A stretch of DNA of 64,000 bases from RGIG3701 sp964438515 (GCA_964438515.1 CAYTLK010000008.1:1-64000); one strand, 5' to 3'. Shown: positions 24,208 to 34,572, counted from the first letter of the stretch. Notes: generated by a model not told the origin, from the sequence alone. Translations and numbers: made by a program.

Positions 24208-25605
24208 CTATTCAATCACGAACTCGTACGCTCCGAGCTTCATTTCACGCGCGGTTCCGTCCGGAAGCGACACGCTCGCCGTGACGTCTTTATTTCGTAC
24301 ATTAATCACAACGAACGTTTTTCTGTCTCCGAGGACGCGTTCGAACGAAATCACATCGTCTTTTGCCGAATTTTCGAGCCAGACGATCGAACCCCCAGTG
24401 AGTTCCGGACGCGTTTTTCGAAGGTCCGCAAGTTTCTGAATGAGCGTCTGACGGCGCTGCGCCTCGTCGCTGGACGCATTCGGCCAATCGATTTTGCATC
24501 CATTTTTGCTTCCGAAAATGGAATGTCGGTTTTTGTCGCAGACTTCCTGACCGCAGTACAGCATCGGCGTCCCATCCATCGTAAAAATGAGCACGAGCAT
24601 CGCATCGACGCCTTTTTCTCCCCATCGTTTTTCGATACGATTTGCGTAATCGTCGTTTGAAATGTCGTGATTGTCGATGTAATGAATGATTCGGTCGCCG
24701 CCGATCGGTCGCGCACGTTTGAAACTTTCTTTCATCTTCTGAAATTCCGCGGCAGACGCCCCGCGGTCGCAAACGTTGCGCATCACGCTCGAAAACGGGA
24801 AACCGTAATTCAAATCCATCGCCCGGAGTTGGTCTTGCGTACGCGTTCCTTCGGAAAGCATCACGACTTCCGGATTCAGCTTTTCGAGTCTCACTCTCGC
24901 AGATTCCCAGAAATCGAGCGGAATTCCATCGCCGACGTCCAGCCGAAAACCATCGACGCCGAAGTCGCGGACCCACATTTCCATGTTCTGAATCAGGTAC
25001 TCACGCAGTTCCGCACACTCGAAATTCAGTCCCGGAAAGCACCAGGCGGCATTCACGATGTTTCCGTCTTTGTCGCGTTTCACAAAATCGGGATGTTCCT
25101 TAATAAGTACGGCAGTCGGTCCGCAGTGCAGAAAAACCATGTCGAGCATCACGTGCAGCCCCAGTTTGTGCGCCGCCTCGACGTACGATTTCAGGTCCGC
25201 ATCGGTTCCATATTCCGGATCGACGTGGTAGTAATCCTTCATTCTGTACGGATTAAGCGGACTTTGCATCCCAGACGCCTTCTGACGCGGACTCCAGTAA
25301 CGTTCATCCATGTCGTCGTCGGCCACGAAAACCGGGCACAAATACACAATCGTCACTCCCAGCGCCGCCAGATCCGGCAGTTTCGCCTCGGCGGCCTTCA
25401 ACGTTCCTTCCGGAGTGTACGCGCGCGGGTTTATTTGGTACATAATACCTTCTGAAATCCACTTGGGGGACGTTTTTGCTTTCTGTTCCGCAAGCGGCAC
25501 CGTCGGTTGAGCTGCTGGTTGAGCTGTTCCTTGAGCTGTCGAAGTTTGTGCTTGTAGCGCGCCTGCAAGAAGCAAAAGAAATATCGAAAACAGTACTTTT
25601 TTCAT
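24208..25605 (-). CDS. secreted GH13 alpha-amylase-family enzyme
   Basis: A 465-residue exported enzyme: signal peptide to about residue 20 (GALQAQ), a Gln/Thr/Ala/Pro linker, then a GH13 barrel. The four conserved regions are present: DMVFLHCGP (region I), GVDGFRLDVGDG with the nucleophile Asp (region II), VVMLSEGTR with the acid/base Glu (region III) and IIHYIDNHDIS with the transition-state Asp (region IV). A short C-terminal beta domain ends in KLGAYEFVIE. Starch, glycogen or a related alpha-glucan is the likely substrate; the exact subfamily cannot be read. GGAAAGGAA precedes the ATG at 25605. It is monocistronic, and the TIR element copy 2 lies about 90 bases upstream. Confidence 0.88.
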   Translation of the reverse strand: MKKVLFSIFLLLLAGALQAQTSTAQGTAQPAAQPTVPLAEQKAKTSPKWISEGIMYQINPRAYTPEGTLKAAEAKLPDLAALGVTIVYLCPVFVADDDMDERYWSPRQKASGMQSPLNPYRMKDYYHVDPEYGTDADLKSYVEAAHKLGLHVMLDMVFLHCGPTAVLIKEHPDFVKRDKDGNIVNAAWCFPGLNFECAELREYLIQNMEMWVRDFGVDGFRLDVGDGIPLDFWESARVRLEKLNPEVVMLSEGTRTQDQLRAMDLNYGFPFSSVMRNVCDRGASAAEFQKMKESFKRARPIGGDRIIHYIDNHDISNDDYANRIEKRWGEKGVDAMLVLIFTMDGTPMLYCGQEVCDKNRHSIFGSKNGCKIDWPNASSDEAQRRQTLIQKLADLRKTRPELTGGSIVWLENSAKDDVISFERVLGDRKTFVVINVRNKDVTASVSLPDGTAREMKLGAYEFVIE

Positions 25606-25693
25606 AGAGTTCCTTTCCAGATAAAATTGGGATGAAAACAGGAGGGAAATTTTCCGAACGGAATTCACAGCGTTCAGGGACGCCGAGGCGCAG

Positions 25694-25797
25694 TATACTC
25701 GTTCCACTTTAAAATTTCGCATTGGGCGGCGACTGCGACAGTCGTTTCTCGATAGAGTAACGACGGTGAAGCGAAAATTCAAAATGCGTCGGGTACA
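25694..25797. mobile_element. 104-bp TIR element, copy 2 (inverted relative to copy 1)
   Basis: It begins TATACTCGTTCCACTTTAAA and its other end, read on the minus strand, begins TGTACCCGACGCATTTTGAA. Length equals copy 1 at 7032-7135, and the two are alike throughout when one is inverted. It sits in the 694-base gap between the GH13 gene and the giant surface gene. Confidence 0.7.
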
Positions 25798-26131
25798 AAA
25801 CGCGCGTGTTCCATTCTTCATTCTTCATTTTAACGAACGACTTCAAAAAATTCAAGGGGGCGACTCCGATTTTCTCAAAAAATATTATGATTTTCGGATT
25901 TTTATTCATATTAAAGCGGTGTAAAAAAAGGTGTAAATGGAGGGAAAAATCCCCCATTTTTCGTGATTTTCTTTTTGGAAATCCAGGCGTATCGGGGAGG
26001 TTGCGACCTCTGAAAGAGATGGAAAAAACCCGCAAAAAACGGGGTCTGATGAGAGTTTCGGTCTTGGGAAAAAAGAATCGCCGTCCCTGGAAATATTTCA
26101 GGAAAATTTGGAATATTTTTTGGTATTTTTC

Positions 26132-26159
26132 TTGCAAACAAACTTTTGCGACACATAAT
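26132..26159 (+). promoter_or_regulatory. possible promoter of the giant surface gene
   Basis: TTGCAA at 26132-26137, 16-base spacer, CATAAT at 26154-26159. It would give a leader of about 130 bases. The stretch 25800-26130 holds no gene I can support. Confidence 0.4.
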
Positions 26160-26299
26160 GAGATTTTCAATTCAGGCGGGAGTCCCATCTTAAAAAAATT
26201 TTATGTTTTTGTTCACTTTTCAATTTTATAGACGTTCCTTGTGCGTGCGTTTCGTACGCAGTTTTTAGTAACCTTTTGAAGAAAGTCGGAGGAAGTATT

Positions 26300-29200
26300 A
26301 TGACAAGAAAAAATTTTTGGCCGCGTTTGTTCCAGCGCGAAACGAAAAAACGCGTTTCCCGGAAACGAGGGCTTTCACTCGAACTGCTTGAAAGCCGGCA
26401 GTTGCTGAGCGTCTCGCCGATTCAGGCCGGGGACGGTTCTTCTTACATTGTTGTGAATTCGGAAGCGGACAGTTCGTCCTCTTCGGATGCGTACACAACG
26501 CTGCGCGAGGCGATTTCCTACGCAAATTCCAACAGTTCCGTATCGAACATTTATTTTGCCGACAACGTGGATTCCGTCAGTCTGACGTCGAACCAGCTTT
26601 CGGTTCAGGGAAGTTACGACATTCACGGCGACATCACCGCTTCCGGGACCGCTCGTGAAGAAGTGACGATCGCACGCAGCAGTTCCACTTCGAACGCATT
26701 TCGCATTTTCAACGTAGATGACGGAACGAACGCAATCCGAAATGTTACATTCACGGGCCTCACAATTACAAACGGTTTGCGGGCGAGCGACGGCGGCGGA
26801 CTGCGAAATAACGAAAATTTGAAAATGGAAAATTGTATCGTCGAAAACAATACCGTGTACGCCGCACCTCAAACTGGCGCGATTACGGGTGAAGGCGGCG
26901 GAATTTTGAATTACGGTACGTTAAATCTGAACGATTCTATCCTCCGAAACAACACGATTAACGTCACGTCAAACACTTCTGCAACTTCGAGAGGCGGCGG
27001 AATTATGAATGCGGGAACCCTCATTATTCAAGATTCCACACTTCAAGGAAACAATGCGGGTGCGAACATTTGTGTACAAGAAAACGAGGAAATACCCGCC
27101 GCCGCAACGTCTCAAAACGTAAAGTCTTACGGCGGAGCTATTTACAACGATTCCAACGGAACGGTTCTGATTTCGTCATCAACGTTTACGACAAACAAAA
27201 TCGGCTGTACGGGAGCGTCCAACGTCACGAAGCTCGGAGGAGCCGTATACAACTCGGCCAACGGAAAACTGGAAGTGGAAACGACGACGTTCGACGGAAA
27301 CGGAAACGCACTGAATGGCGGTGCGATCGCGACTGCCGGCGACATTAATGTCGTGAACTCCACATTTTTTCAAAACACAGCGCTCGATACGGGCGGCGCC
27401 ATCTGGATGGCGGCAAGTTCGGTTTCAAATATCGTCGATTCGACTTTCTACGGGAATCAGGGAAACGTAAACGGCGGAGCCATTGCGAACAGCGGAACAG
27501 CTTACGTCACGAACTCGCTTGTGATCGGGAATAAGAAGTGGGACTCAAGCGCCAATGATTTGTATGCCGCCACGGGAAAAATCAATTTGATTTACTCGCT
27601 TTACGGAAAAAAATCGAACGCCGCACAAGGGAATTTCACGGAGATTCAATCCCTCCCAAATCAGACGTCGGCCGCGACTTTTGCGTCCACAACGCTTGAA
27701 GCGGACGGAACGATGAAGATTCTGGAGGATTCCAACGCCGCAGATTCCGGAACACTCATCGGAAAATTGGGAACAGATTTTTACTATTACGACATTTCAG
27801 GAACGGGAAATCTGTGGCGGTGTGTTCGGCAAAACGTTACGCAAACGTATGCTTTTGACGCCTCCGACACGACGACATACGGATTAAAAGCGACCGGAAA
27901 AACAACCGTCATTTACAAAACGGCTCAAAATCTGAACGTCTTGGGCGAACGCGCGAGCCGAGTAAGTTCCATCACGGAATTTTGCGCCGGGGCGTATGCT
28001 GTCAATCAGACCGAAACGCCTTCGACGGTCGTGACGACGCAGCTTGACGTCATGGATCCGTTTGACGACCTCATTTCGCTGCGGGAAGCGATTGCGTATG
28101 CGGGCGGAAGTCTCGGAAATACCGTCACTTTCAGCGACACAATCAATTGGAGCGTCAATCCGATTCAGCTGGAATCTGGAACTTTATTTATCGATAAAAA
28201 TTTAACCATTACGAGCGTCGATTCAGACGGCGATTTTCAGTTCGTCACAATCGACGGGCAGAGCGCGTCTCGTATTTTTACTGTCGATGATGGTACAACG
28301 TCCCAAATCGACGTGACGCTTGCAGGACTCACGCTCACGAATGGTTTCGCAAGCGCCTCGGGAAGCAGCGCAAGCGCAAGCGGCGGGGCCGTCTGGAATG
28401 CCGAAAACCTTCAAATTGAACAATGCACCCTTTCCAAAAACGAAGCTTCTGTTTCTGGTACAGGAACCATTTCGGCTTACGGCGGTGCCGTCTGGAGTTC
28501 TGGAAATCTGAACGTCAAAGACTCCGTGTTCACCGAAAACCTCACAACTGCGGATTCCGCAGGGGACGCGCTGAGTTACGGCGGTGCAATCTACAACAAT
28601 AAAGGAACGGTTTCCCTCGAAAATACGATCTTTCTGGAGAATCAGTCGTCCGCAAACGCCCAGTTCAACGTTTGGTCTGCAGGTGCGGGCGTCTACAATC
28701 AGCTCGGCGAGTTGACCGTTACGGACTGCATGATTTCCGAGAACCATGTTTCATCCAATTCCACCTCTGGAACCATCATTTTCGCAAACGGCGGCGGCAT
28801 CCTCAACAATGATGGTGAAATTCAAATAAATCGTACATCTTTCGACTCCAACACGCTGGGATCTTCGAACACGCATGCGGTGCTGCTTGGCGCTGCGCTG
28901 CGCAACTACGAAGGGTCCGTCCTCATCGAAAACTCAACCTTCCAGAATCACAATACGGCTAAACAGGGCGGCGCAATCTACAATTTGGGAGAGATGGCGA
29001 TTTCGAACTCAACGTTCACGAGCAACAGTACATCGGAGGAAGGCGGAGCGGTTCTGAATGCGGCAGGGAAGACGCTTTCTATCTCCAATTCGACGATTTA
29101 CAATAACGAGGCGGAAGTCGGCGCAGGAGTCGCAAATTACGGCGTCTTTTATGGTTCCAATCTCCTCGCGACGGGAAATCAGACGTCAAGCGGAACGAGT

Positions 29201-32200
29201 GACGACCTCTTCACCGCAACGGACACTGCCTGGCTCAATTACGTCCTTTACGGAACCGTCTCGACGAACGGAACGGCCTCGTTTACGGAAAATCAAACGA
29301 TTGCAAACGTCACACCCACACAGGTTTTCACGTCTCTGACGCCCACAACCGAAGGACTGATGAAAATCAAAGCCGACTCGGCGGCGGCTCGGGACGGAAC
29401 GCTTTTGGGACGGCTCGGAACGAACCTTTATTACTACGATGTGAAAGGAACCTCCGACGTTTGGAAGTGTGTCGATGTGACGGTGACGCAGACGTATGCA
29501 TTCGATGCGTCCGACACGGTAAATTACGGTCTCACGGAGTCGGGACTCACCACTACGATTTTCAAAACGGCGCAGAATCTTGTCGGCGGTGTGCCGGCCA
29601 GTCGAGTGGACGTTTTGAACCTTTTCTGTGCCGGTGCGTACGCAACGACACCCGAAGAAATTCCCTCAACGATCGTAACAACGCAGCTTGACGTCATGGA
29701 TCCGTTTGACGAACTCATTTCGCTGCGCGAGGCGATTGCGTATGCGGGCGGCGACCTCGGAAATACCATTACTTTCAGCGATACAATCGATTGGAGCGCC
29801 AATCCGATTCAGCTTGAACTCGGCGCACTCATTATCGATAAGGATTTAACAATATCGAGTGCCGATGCGTCCGGCGTCTTTCAGTCGATTACGATCGACG
29901 GGCAGGGCGCATCCCGCATTTTCACGGTGGATGATGGTACAACGTCCCAAATCGACGTGACGCTTGCAGGATTCACGCTCACGAATGGGTCCGAGACGGT
30001 CGCGGGAAACGATGCAGCAGCACAGGGCGGAGCCGTCTGGAATGCGGAAAATCTTGTGCTGAACAGCATTCGTCTTTATGGAAACGAAGCGATTGCGGAA
30101 GGGGAAACGAGCGGAACTGCCGAAGGCGGAGCCGTCTGGAACTCCGGAACGCTTACGATTCGCGACTCGTTCCTCGTGAGTAACGAAGCCGGGGCGTCCG
30201 CCGATGCAACAGGAACCGAAATTGCACAGGGCGGAGCGATTTTTAACGCAAACGGCGGGACGCTTTCGCTGACGAACAGCCTCACCGCAGGAAACCGAAC
30301 GACTTCTTCCGGGGCCGCGGCCTCCGAAACGTCGCAGGGCGGCGCGCTCTTTAATGCGGGCGGAACCGTCACAAGCGTGAACAGCACGCTCGCCGGGAAC
30401 GAAGCAGGGTCGGGAGGCGCGATTTATACGGAATCCGGCTCTACAACCCTCTACAACACCATTGCAGCAAGCAATTACGCACAGGATGAGATTTTCGGAA
30501 ACTATTCCGGGTCCAACAACCTCGTGACGGACGATTCGGCCGATTTGTTCGAAAACCCGCTGCCGACGAATCAGAGCGACTGGACGGACGCACAGTGGGA
30601 AGCGTGGATTCCAGAAATCCAAACCGATTCGGACGCCGTGAATGCGGGAATCGAAAATTCGGTGGTCGATGAAGCATTTTTCGGAACCCAAACTCCCGAC
30701 TGGACGAACGTAAAAGACCCGTACGGGAATCAGAGAAAGGTGGACCTTCTGGATCTCGGCGTCTTTGCTGCGACGACTTTGGCGGCTCCCACCAATTTAA
30801 CCGCAACCTCCGTCACTTCCTCGTCGATCGGTATTTCGTGGACCAACAACAGCACCGCTGCAACTTCAATTGTGGTTCAGTACCGCATGGCGAGCTCGGC
30901 GGCGTGGAACTCCGTGACGCTTCCAGCGTCTGCGGCCAGCACAACCATTTCGGGCCTCAATTCGGATACATACTACGAATTTCGAATCGTCGCGGCGGCG
31001 TCCGGTTACACGAGCGGAATCTCGGACGAACTGAAGGTTCAAACGACCACCGGCGCACCCAGTATTTACCAGGAGGGAAACAATATTGTAATTTCGTTCA
31101 ATATTCAAGGTGAGACGGGAAACAGTTACATTCTGAAGCTGAAAGCGGATTCCTGCTGCTGCACGAAAACGGTTCCCGTCACAACCGGTGCGAGCGGCAA
31201 TCTGACGGCAGTTTTTTCGCGTTACATCCTCATTCCGGGAAAAGAATATTCGTATCAGCTTCTCGATCAGAATAACGTCAGTCTTGCAACGGGGACACTG
31301 ACGGCCCGAAACCTTGTGCCGCCCTGTTTCTGCACGACTGCGGACAGCACAACGTCCTTCCTCGTCACGCCGAACCAGACGGACGCAAACACGACCGACT
31401 ATATGATTTCGTATCGGACTTTTTCCGGCGGTCAGTGGACCTCTTGGACGTCGGAAGCGACGCTCGCCTCCCTCATTCAGGCGGGAACCGTCGTTGAAAA
31501 CAGCGACGGAACTCTGAGCGTCCCGAATCTCACACCCGGCGCGACCGTACAGTTTAAGGTTTACGGGGCTGGAAGCTGGAACGACACGACGAACACACTC
31601 TATCTCAACACTCCGACCCAGATGCGGACCGTGGTTCTGAAGCAGCCGCAGCTTATTTCAGCACCCGTCGTTTCGGTGAAAGCCGACAGTACAACTTCCG
31701 CGACGATTACGGTCAAAAACCTCAGTTCCCACGCCTCTGGAGTCACGTACAGCTACCGTCAGTTCACGAATTCCCAGTGGGGAAGCTGGACCACTGACGT
31801 CACGACGAGCGACACGTCGATTGCGCTTGCCGGCCTCACTCCCGGCGCAACGATTCAGGTCAAACTGTTTGCACAGACGAGTGACGCAGCGGCTTGGAAA
31901 TCCTCAATCCCAATCACTTACACGTGCGTTCTGAAACAGGTTCAGGCGCTGAAAACCCCGGTTTACTACTTCAACACGTTCCTTAATAAAGTAACGACAT
32001 TCGATCAGGATGCGAATGCGGCGACGTATTCCGTCCAGTACAAACTCACGACCGATTCCGCGTGGCAGACCGTGCAGAAGACCGCCGCCGAACTCGCCGC
32101 AATGACGAATTCCAGCTGGCTGACCCTTCTTGGAGGAAGTTACACGACCCCGTACGTCACACTTCAGCTGAAGCTGCAGGCGCAGATTGGGACGAGCGAC

Positions 32201-32254
32201 GTTTACAAAGATTCGATTGTTTTCGGAACAGCTTTCCTTCTGAAAACTGCGTGA
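26300..32254 (+). CDS. giant planctomycetal surface protein, beta-helix repeats plus Fn3
   Basis: A 1,984-residue secreted protein. The N-terminus is basic and carries LELLESRQLLS (residues 28-38), the planctomycetal motif near the start of large extracellular proteins. Three long, related blocks follow, each opening with a (T/S)LREAI(A/S)YA segment (about residues 70, 595 and 1145). They continue with GGAI.N.G-type right-handed beta-helix repeats as in pectate-lyase-like and Chlamydia Pmp-type proteins. Blocks 2 and 3 are closest: STVVTTQLDVMDPFDDLISL against STIVTTQLDVMDPFDELISL. From about residue 1495 come a fibronectin type III domain (SSIGISWTNNS...YYEFRIVAAASGY) and further beta-sandwich modules, with an unusual CCCTK and CFC cysteine cluster. 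GGAGGAAG precedes the ATG. No catalytic residues are recognised; adhesion or glycan binding is only a guess. Confidence 0.85.
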   Translation: MTRKNFWPRLFQRETKKRVSRKRGLSLELLESRQLLSVSPIQAGDGSSYIVVNSEADSSSSSDAYTTLREAISYANSNSSVSNIYFADNVDSVSLTSNQLSVQGSYDIHGDITASGTAREEVTIARSSSTSNAFRIFNVDDGTNAIRNVTFTGLTITNGLRASDGGGLRNNENLKMENCIVENNTVYAAPQTGAITGEGGGILNYGTLNLNDSILRNNTINVTSNTSATSRGGGIMNAGTLIIQDSTLQGNNAGANICVQENEEIPAAATSQNVKSYGGAIYNDSNGTVLISSSTFTTNKIGCTGASNVTKLGGAVYNSANGKLEVETTTFDGNGNALNGGAIATAGDINVVNSTFFQNTALDTGGAIWMAASSVSNIVDSTFYGNQGNVNGGAIANSGTAYVTNSLVIGNKKWDSSANDLYAATGKINLIYSLYGKKSNAAQGNFTEIQSLPNQTSAATFASTTLEADGTMKILEDSNAADSGTLIGKLGTDFYYYDISGTGNLWRCVRQNVTQTYAFDASDTTTYGLKATGKTTVIYKTAQNLNVLGERASRVSSITEFCAGAYAVNQTETPSTVVTTQLDVMDPFDDLISLREAIAYAGGSLGNTVTFSDTINWSVNPIQLESGTLFIDKNLTITSVDSDGDFQFVTIDGQSASRIFTVDDGTTSQIDVTLAGLTLTNGFASASGSSASASGGAVWNAENLQIEQCTLSKNEASVSGTGTISAYGGAVWSSGNLNVKDSVFTENLTTADSAGDALSYGGAIYNNKGTVSLENTIFLENQSSANAQFNVWSAGAGVYNQLGELTVTDCMISENHVSSNSTSGTIIFANGGGILNNDGEIQINRTSFDSNTLGSSNTHAVLLGAALRNYEGSVLIENSTFQNHNTAKQGGAIYNLGEMAISNSTFTSNSTSEEGGAVLNAAGKTLSISNSTIYNNEAEVGAGVANYGVFYGSNLLATGNQTSSGTSDDLFTATDTAWLNYVLYGTVSTNGTASFTENQTIANVTPTQVFTSLTPTTEGLMKIKADSAAARDGTLLGRLGTNLYYYDVKGTSDVWKCVDVTVTQTYAFDASDTVNYGLTESGLTTTIFKTAQNLVGGVPASRVDVLNLFCAGAYATTPEEIPSTIVTTQLDVMDPFDELISLREAIAYAGGDLGNTITFSDTIDWSANPIQLELGALIIDKDLTISSADASGVFQSITIDGQGASRIFTVDDGTTSQIDVTLAGFTLTNGSETVAGNDAAAQGGAVWNAENLVLNSIRLYGNEAIAEGETSGTAEGGAVWNSGTLTIRDSFLVSNEAGASADATGTEIAQGGAIFNANGGTLSLTNSLTAGNRTTSSGAAASETSQGGALFNAGGTVTSVNSTLAGNEAGSGGAIYTESGSTTLYNTIAASNYAQDEIFGNYSGSNNLVTDDSADLFENPLPTNQSDWTDAQWEAWIPEIQTDSDAVNAGIENSVVDEAFFGTQTPDWTNVKDPYGNQRKVDLLDLGVFAATTLAAPTNLTATSVTSSSIGISWTNNSTAATSIVVQYRMASSAAWNSVTLPASAASTTISGLNSDTYYEFRIVAAASGYTSGISDELKVQTTTGAPSIYQEGNNIVISFNIQGETGNSYILKLKADSCCCTKTVPVTTGASGNLTAVFSRYILIPGKEYSYQLLDQNNVSLATGTLTARNLVPPCFCTTADSTTSFLVTPNQTDANTTDYMISYRTFSGGQWTSWTSEATLASLIQAGTVVENSDGTLSVPNLTPGATVQFKVYGAGSWNDTTNTLYLNTPTQMRTVVLKQPQLISAPVVSVKADSTTSATITVKNLSSHASGVTYSYRQFTNSQWGSWTTDVTTSDTSIALAGLTPGATIQVKLFAQTSDAAAWKSSIPITYTCVLKQVQALKTPVYYFNTFLNKVTTFDQDANAATYSVQYKLTTDSAWQTVQKTAAELAAMTNSSWLTLLGGSYTTPYVTLQLKLQAQIGTSDVYKDSIVFGTAFLLKTA

Positions 32255-32310
32255 CGCGTCCCGTTTTTGACGTCAGAATAATGAAAAACGAAGGTTAAAA
32301 CCTGAACCAG

Positions 32311-32345
32311 AGAGCGAAGCGTTTTTGAGTTTCGCTCTTTGATTC
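32311..32345. terminator. terminator between convergent genes
   Basis: AGAGCGAA (32311-32318) pairs with TTCGCTCT (32331-32338), followed by TTGATTCCTTT. It lies between the end of the giant surface gene and the end of the DUF2442 gene. Confidence 0.65.
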
Positions 32346-32357
32346 CTTTCGATATTT

Positions 32358-32681
32358 TCAGGCAGAAACTTCCAAAGGATCTTCAACTTCTGGAAAATCG
32401 TACGCCCATTCCGGAGCCACATCCACGCACTGCGTTTCGTCATAATTCCCCGCCATATCCCACGCCAGAGTCCCCAGCATGACCGTGCATCGAATTTTAA
32501 AAAACTCAAGATCTTGCAAAGGTTCAAAAACCGTTCCAGGCTGAATCGTCGCCTTCATATCCACAAGATGAACCGTATCATCACTGAAATAAACATACAC
32601 CTTGTAATCGTCCGTGGGAATCACCTGCAAAACACGAAGATGACTTCCGTCCCGAAATCTGTCCAATGTCGTTTTTTTCAT
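32358..32681 (-). CDS. DUF2442 family protein
   Basis: A 107-residue cytoplasmic protein following the DUF2442 pattern: VLQVIPTDDYKVYVYFSDDTVHLVDMKATI, then PLQDLEFFKIRCTVMLGTLAWD and a final acidic PEWAYDFPE. Its molecular role is unknown. Members are often encoded beside DUF4160 proteins in toxin-antitoxin-like pairs, but no partner is present here. It has its own promoter on the minus strand and ends against the giant surface gene. Confidence 0.8.
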   Translation of the reverse strand: MKKTTLDRFRDGSHLRVLQVIPTDDYKVYVYFSDDTVHLVDMKATIQPGTVFEPLQDLEFFKIRCTVMLGTLAWDMAGNYDETQCVDVAPEWAYDFPEVEDPLEVSA

Positions 32682-32741
32682 TTTATTCTCCTAAAAACTC
32701 GCAGATTACAGGCATTTGGACTTTCTCCTTAAGTACAATCC

Positions 32742-32770
32742 ATTATAGATAAAATTCAATATTCTTTCAA
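32742..32770 (-). promoter_or_regulatory. promoter of the DUF2442 gene
   Basis: On the minus strand TTGAAA (32770-32765) and TATAAT (32747-32742) are separated by 17 bases, about 60 bases before the start codon. Confidence 0.7.
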
Positions 32771-32935
32771 GGGGATGTGAGCGACAAATTTCGAAAAATT
32801 TCGTGTTTCTGAAAAAAATGAAAGAGAAAAATGAGTTTGTACAAATTCCTTAAATCTCCCATTTTATCCAAATGTCTCAAAGAGTCGTTTTTTGTGAAAA
32901 AATGAAAAAACTCGGACGGAGCTGCGGGCCGCCGC

Positions 32936-32962
32936 TTGACAAACGGGACGGGATTTTATAGA
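32936..32962 (+). promoter_or_regulatory. likely promoter of the FGGY kinase gene
   Basis: TTGACA at 32936-32941 and TATAGA at 32957-32962; the 15-base spacer is short, so the exact -10 is uncertain. Confidence 0.5.
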
Positions 32963-33011
32963 ACATAAGTCAGACGAAAATCGGAAATCGAATACGCGAA
33001 AGGATCTTACT

Positions 33012-34562
33012 ATGTACATTTTGGCCCACGATCTGGGGACCGGCGGGAATAAAGCGACTCTTTATTCCGAGGAGGGAATTCTGAAAAAAGCGGTCTTCGA
33101 ACCCTACGAAACGTTCTACCCAAGAAGCGGATTCCACGAACAGAAGCCGGAAGCATGGTGGAACGCCGTCGTTCGTTCGACACGCCGTCTGATGCAGGAA
33201 ACCAGCGTAAATCCCGATGAAATTACTGCAATGGCGCTCTCCGGTCACTCGCTGGGATGCGTTCCGCTCGACGAAAAAGGGGATTTGCTGCTCGACGCGA
33301 CCCCTATTTGGTCCGATTCTCGCGCAGGAAAGGAAGCGGAAGAATTTTTTAAAACGTACGATTATCATAAATGGTACACCGTCACGGGCGCAGGTTTCCC
33401 TCCCGCACACTACACAATTTTCAAACTTTTATGGTACAAAAAACATATGCCGGACGTTTTTCAGCGTATGAAAAAGTTCGTCGGAACCAAAGATTACATA
33501 AATTATCGAATGACGGGACGAGTTGCAACCGATTATTCCTACGCGTCCGGAACGGGTGCGTACGCGCTCGAAGCATGGAACTACAGCGGCGAAATTCTGG
33601 ACGCGGCGGGACTTTCGCGCGAGATTTTCCCGGAACTGGTTTCATCCTCGGAAATTCTCGGAACGCTTTGCGCGTCCGCGTCCGAGGCGCTCGGACTTCC
33701 GCAGCACGTGCGCGTTGCGGCAGGCGGCGTCGATAATTCCTGCATGGCGCTTGGGGCCCGCGCGTATAAAAACGGACGTTCTTACGCCTCACTCGGCTCG
33801 TCGAGCTGGATTGCGGTGAGCGACGAAAAACCGCTTCTCGACACGCACTTTTTTCCGTATGTTTTTGCGCACGTGGTTCCCGGTCAGTTTGCAAGTGCGA
33901 CCGCCATTTTTTCGGCTGGAACGACCCTAAAATGGATTCGAGACCTTTGCTGCGGCGACCTCGCAGAGGAATGCGCGAAAAGCGGGAAAAACGTTTATGA
34001 ACGTATGATGGAAGTCGCCGCAACCTCTCCCATCGGCGCAAACGGCCTCCTTTTGAACCCGACATTTGCGGGCGGCTCCTCTTTGGAACCTTCGAGCGGT
34101 ATGCGCGGCGGACTTTTCAACATTGATCTTTCCAACACGCGTGCGGATGTGCTTCGCGCGACGCTCGAAGGAATTGCGATGAACCTCCGAAAGGCGCTCG
34201 ACGCACTCGGTTCTTTAACCCGGCTTGATGAGAAAATCGTGCTCGTCGGAGGCGGCGCCATCAGTCCGATTTGGCGTCAGATTTATGCGGACGTTTTTCA
34301 TAAACCGGTTGAAAAGACGAATATTGATCAAGATTGTGCGGCTCTGGGTGCTGCGGCTCTTGCGGCAGTCGGAACCGGATTGTGGGCGAATTTTGACCGA
34401 ATCGACGTGATTCACAAGACGGAATCCATCGTGACTCCGCGCAGCCCGGAAGTGTACGAAGCGCTGCTTCCCGCGTTTCTTCACACCGCCGAAGCGCTTT
34501 CCGTCACGAACGTAAAAACGGCGCAAAACGCGGCGTCTTCCGAGGCGTCGCACGACGCGTAA
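33012..34562 (+). CDS. FGGY-family sugar kinase, xylulokinase-like
   Basis: A 516-residue cytoplasmic kinase that phosphorylates a pentulose or similar sugar with ATP. The FGGY N-terminal domain begins ILAHDLGTGGNKATLYSEEG and has the HEQKPEAWW motif and IWSDSRAGKEA. The C-terminal domain has GRSYASLGSSSWIAVS, GIAMNLRKALDAL and VLVGGGAISPIWRQIYADV followed by AALGAAALA, the adenine-binding part of the fold. Length matches xylulokinase (about 490-520), but FGGY substrate cannot be assigned by eye; ribulose or fuculose is possible. It would take sugars released by the window's glycosidases into central metabolism. It ends at a shared bidirectional terminator with the converging autotransporter gene. 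Confidence 0.85.
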   Translation: MYILAHDLGTGGNKATLYSEEGILKKAVFEPYETFYPRSGFHEQKPEAWWNAVVRSTRRLMQETSVNPDEITAMALSGHSLGCVPLDEKGDLLLDATPIWSDSRAGKEAEEFFKTYDYHKWYTVTGAGFPPAHYTIFKLLWYKKHMPDVFQRMKKFVGTKDYINYRMTGRVATDYSYASGTGAYALEAWNYSGEILDAAGLSREIFPELVSSSEILGTLCASASEALGLPQHVRVAAGGVDNSCMALGARAYKNGRSYASLGSSSWIAVSDEKPLLDTHFFPYVFAHVVPGQFASATAIFSAGTTLKWIRDLCCGDLAEECAKSGKNVYERMMEVAATSPIGANGLLLNPTFAGGSSLEPSSGMRGGLFNIDLSNTRADVLRATLEGIAMNLRKALDALGSLTRLDEKIVLVGGGAISPIWRQIYADVFHKPVEKTNIDQDCAALGAAALAAVGTGLWANFDRIDVIHKTESIVTPRSPEVYEALLPAFLHTAEALSVTNVKTAQNAASSEASHDA

Positions 34563-34572
34563 TTACAGAAAA

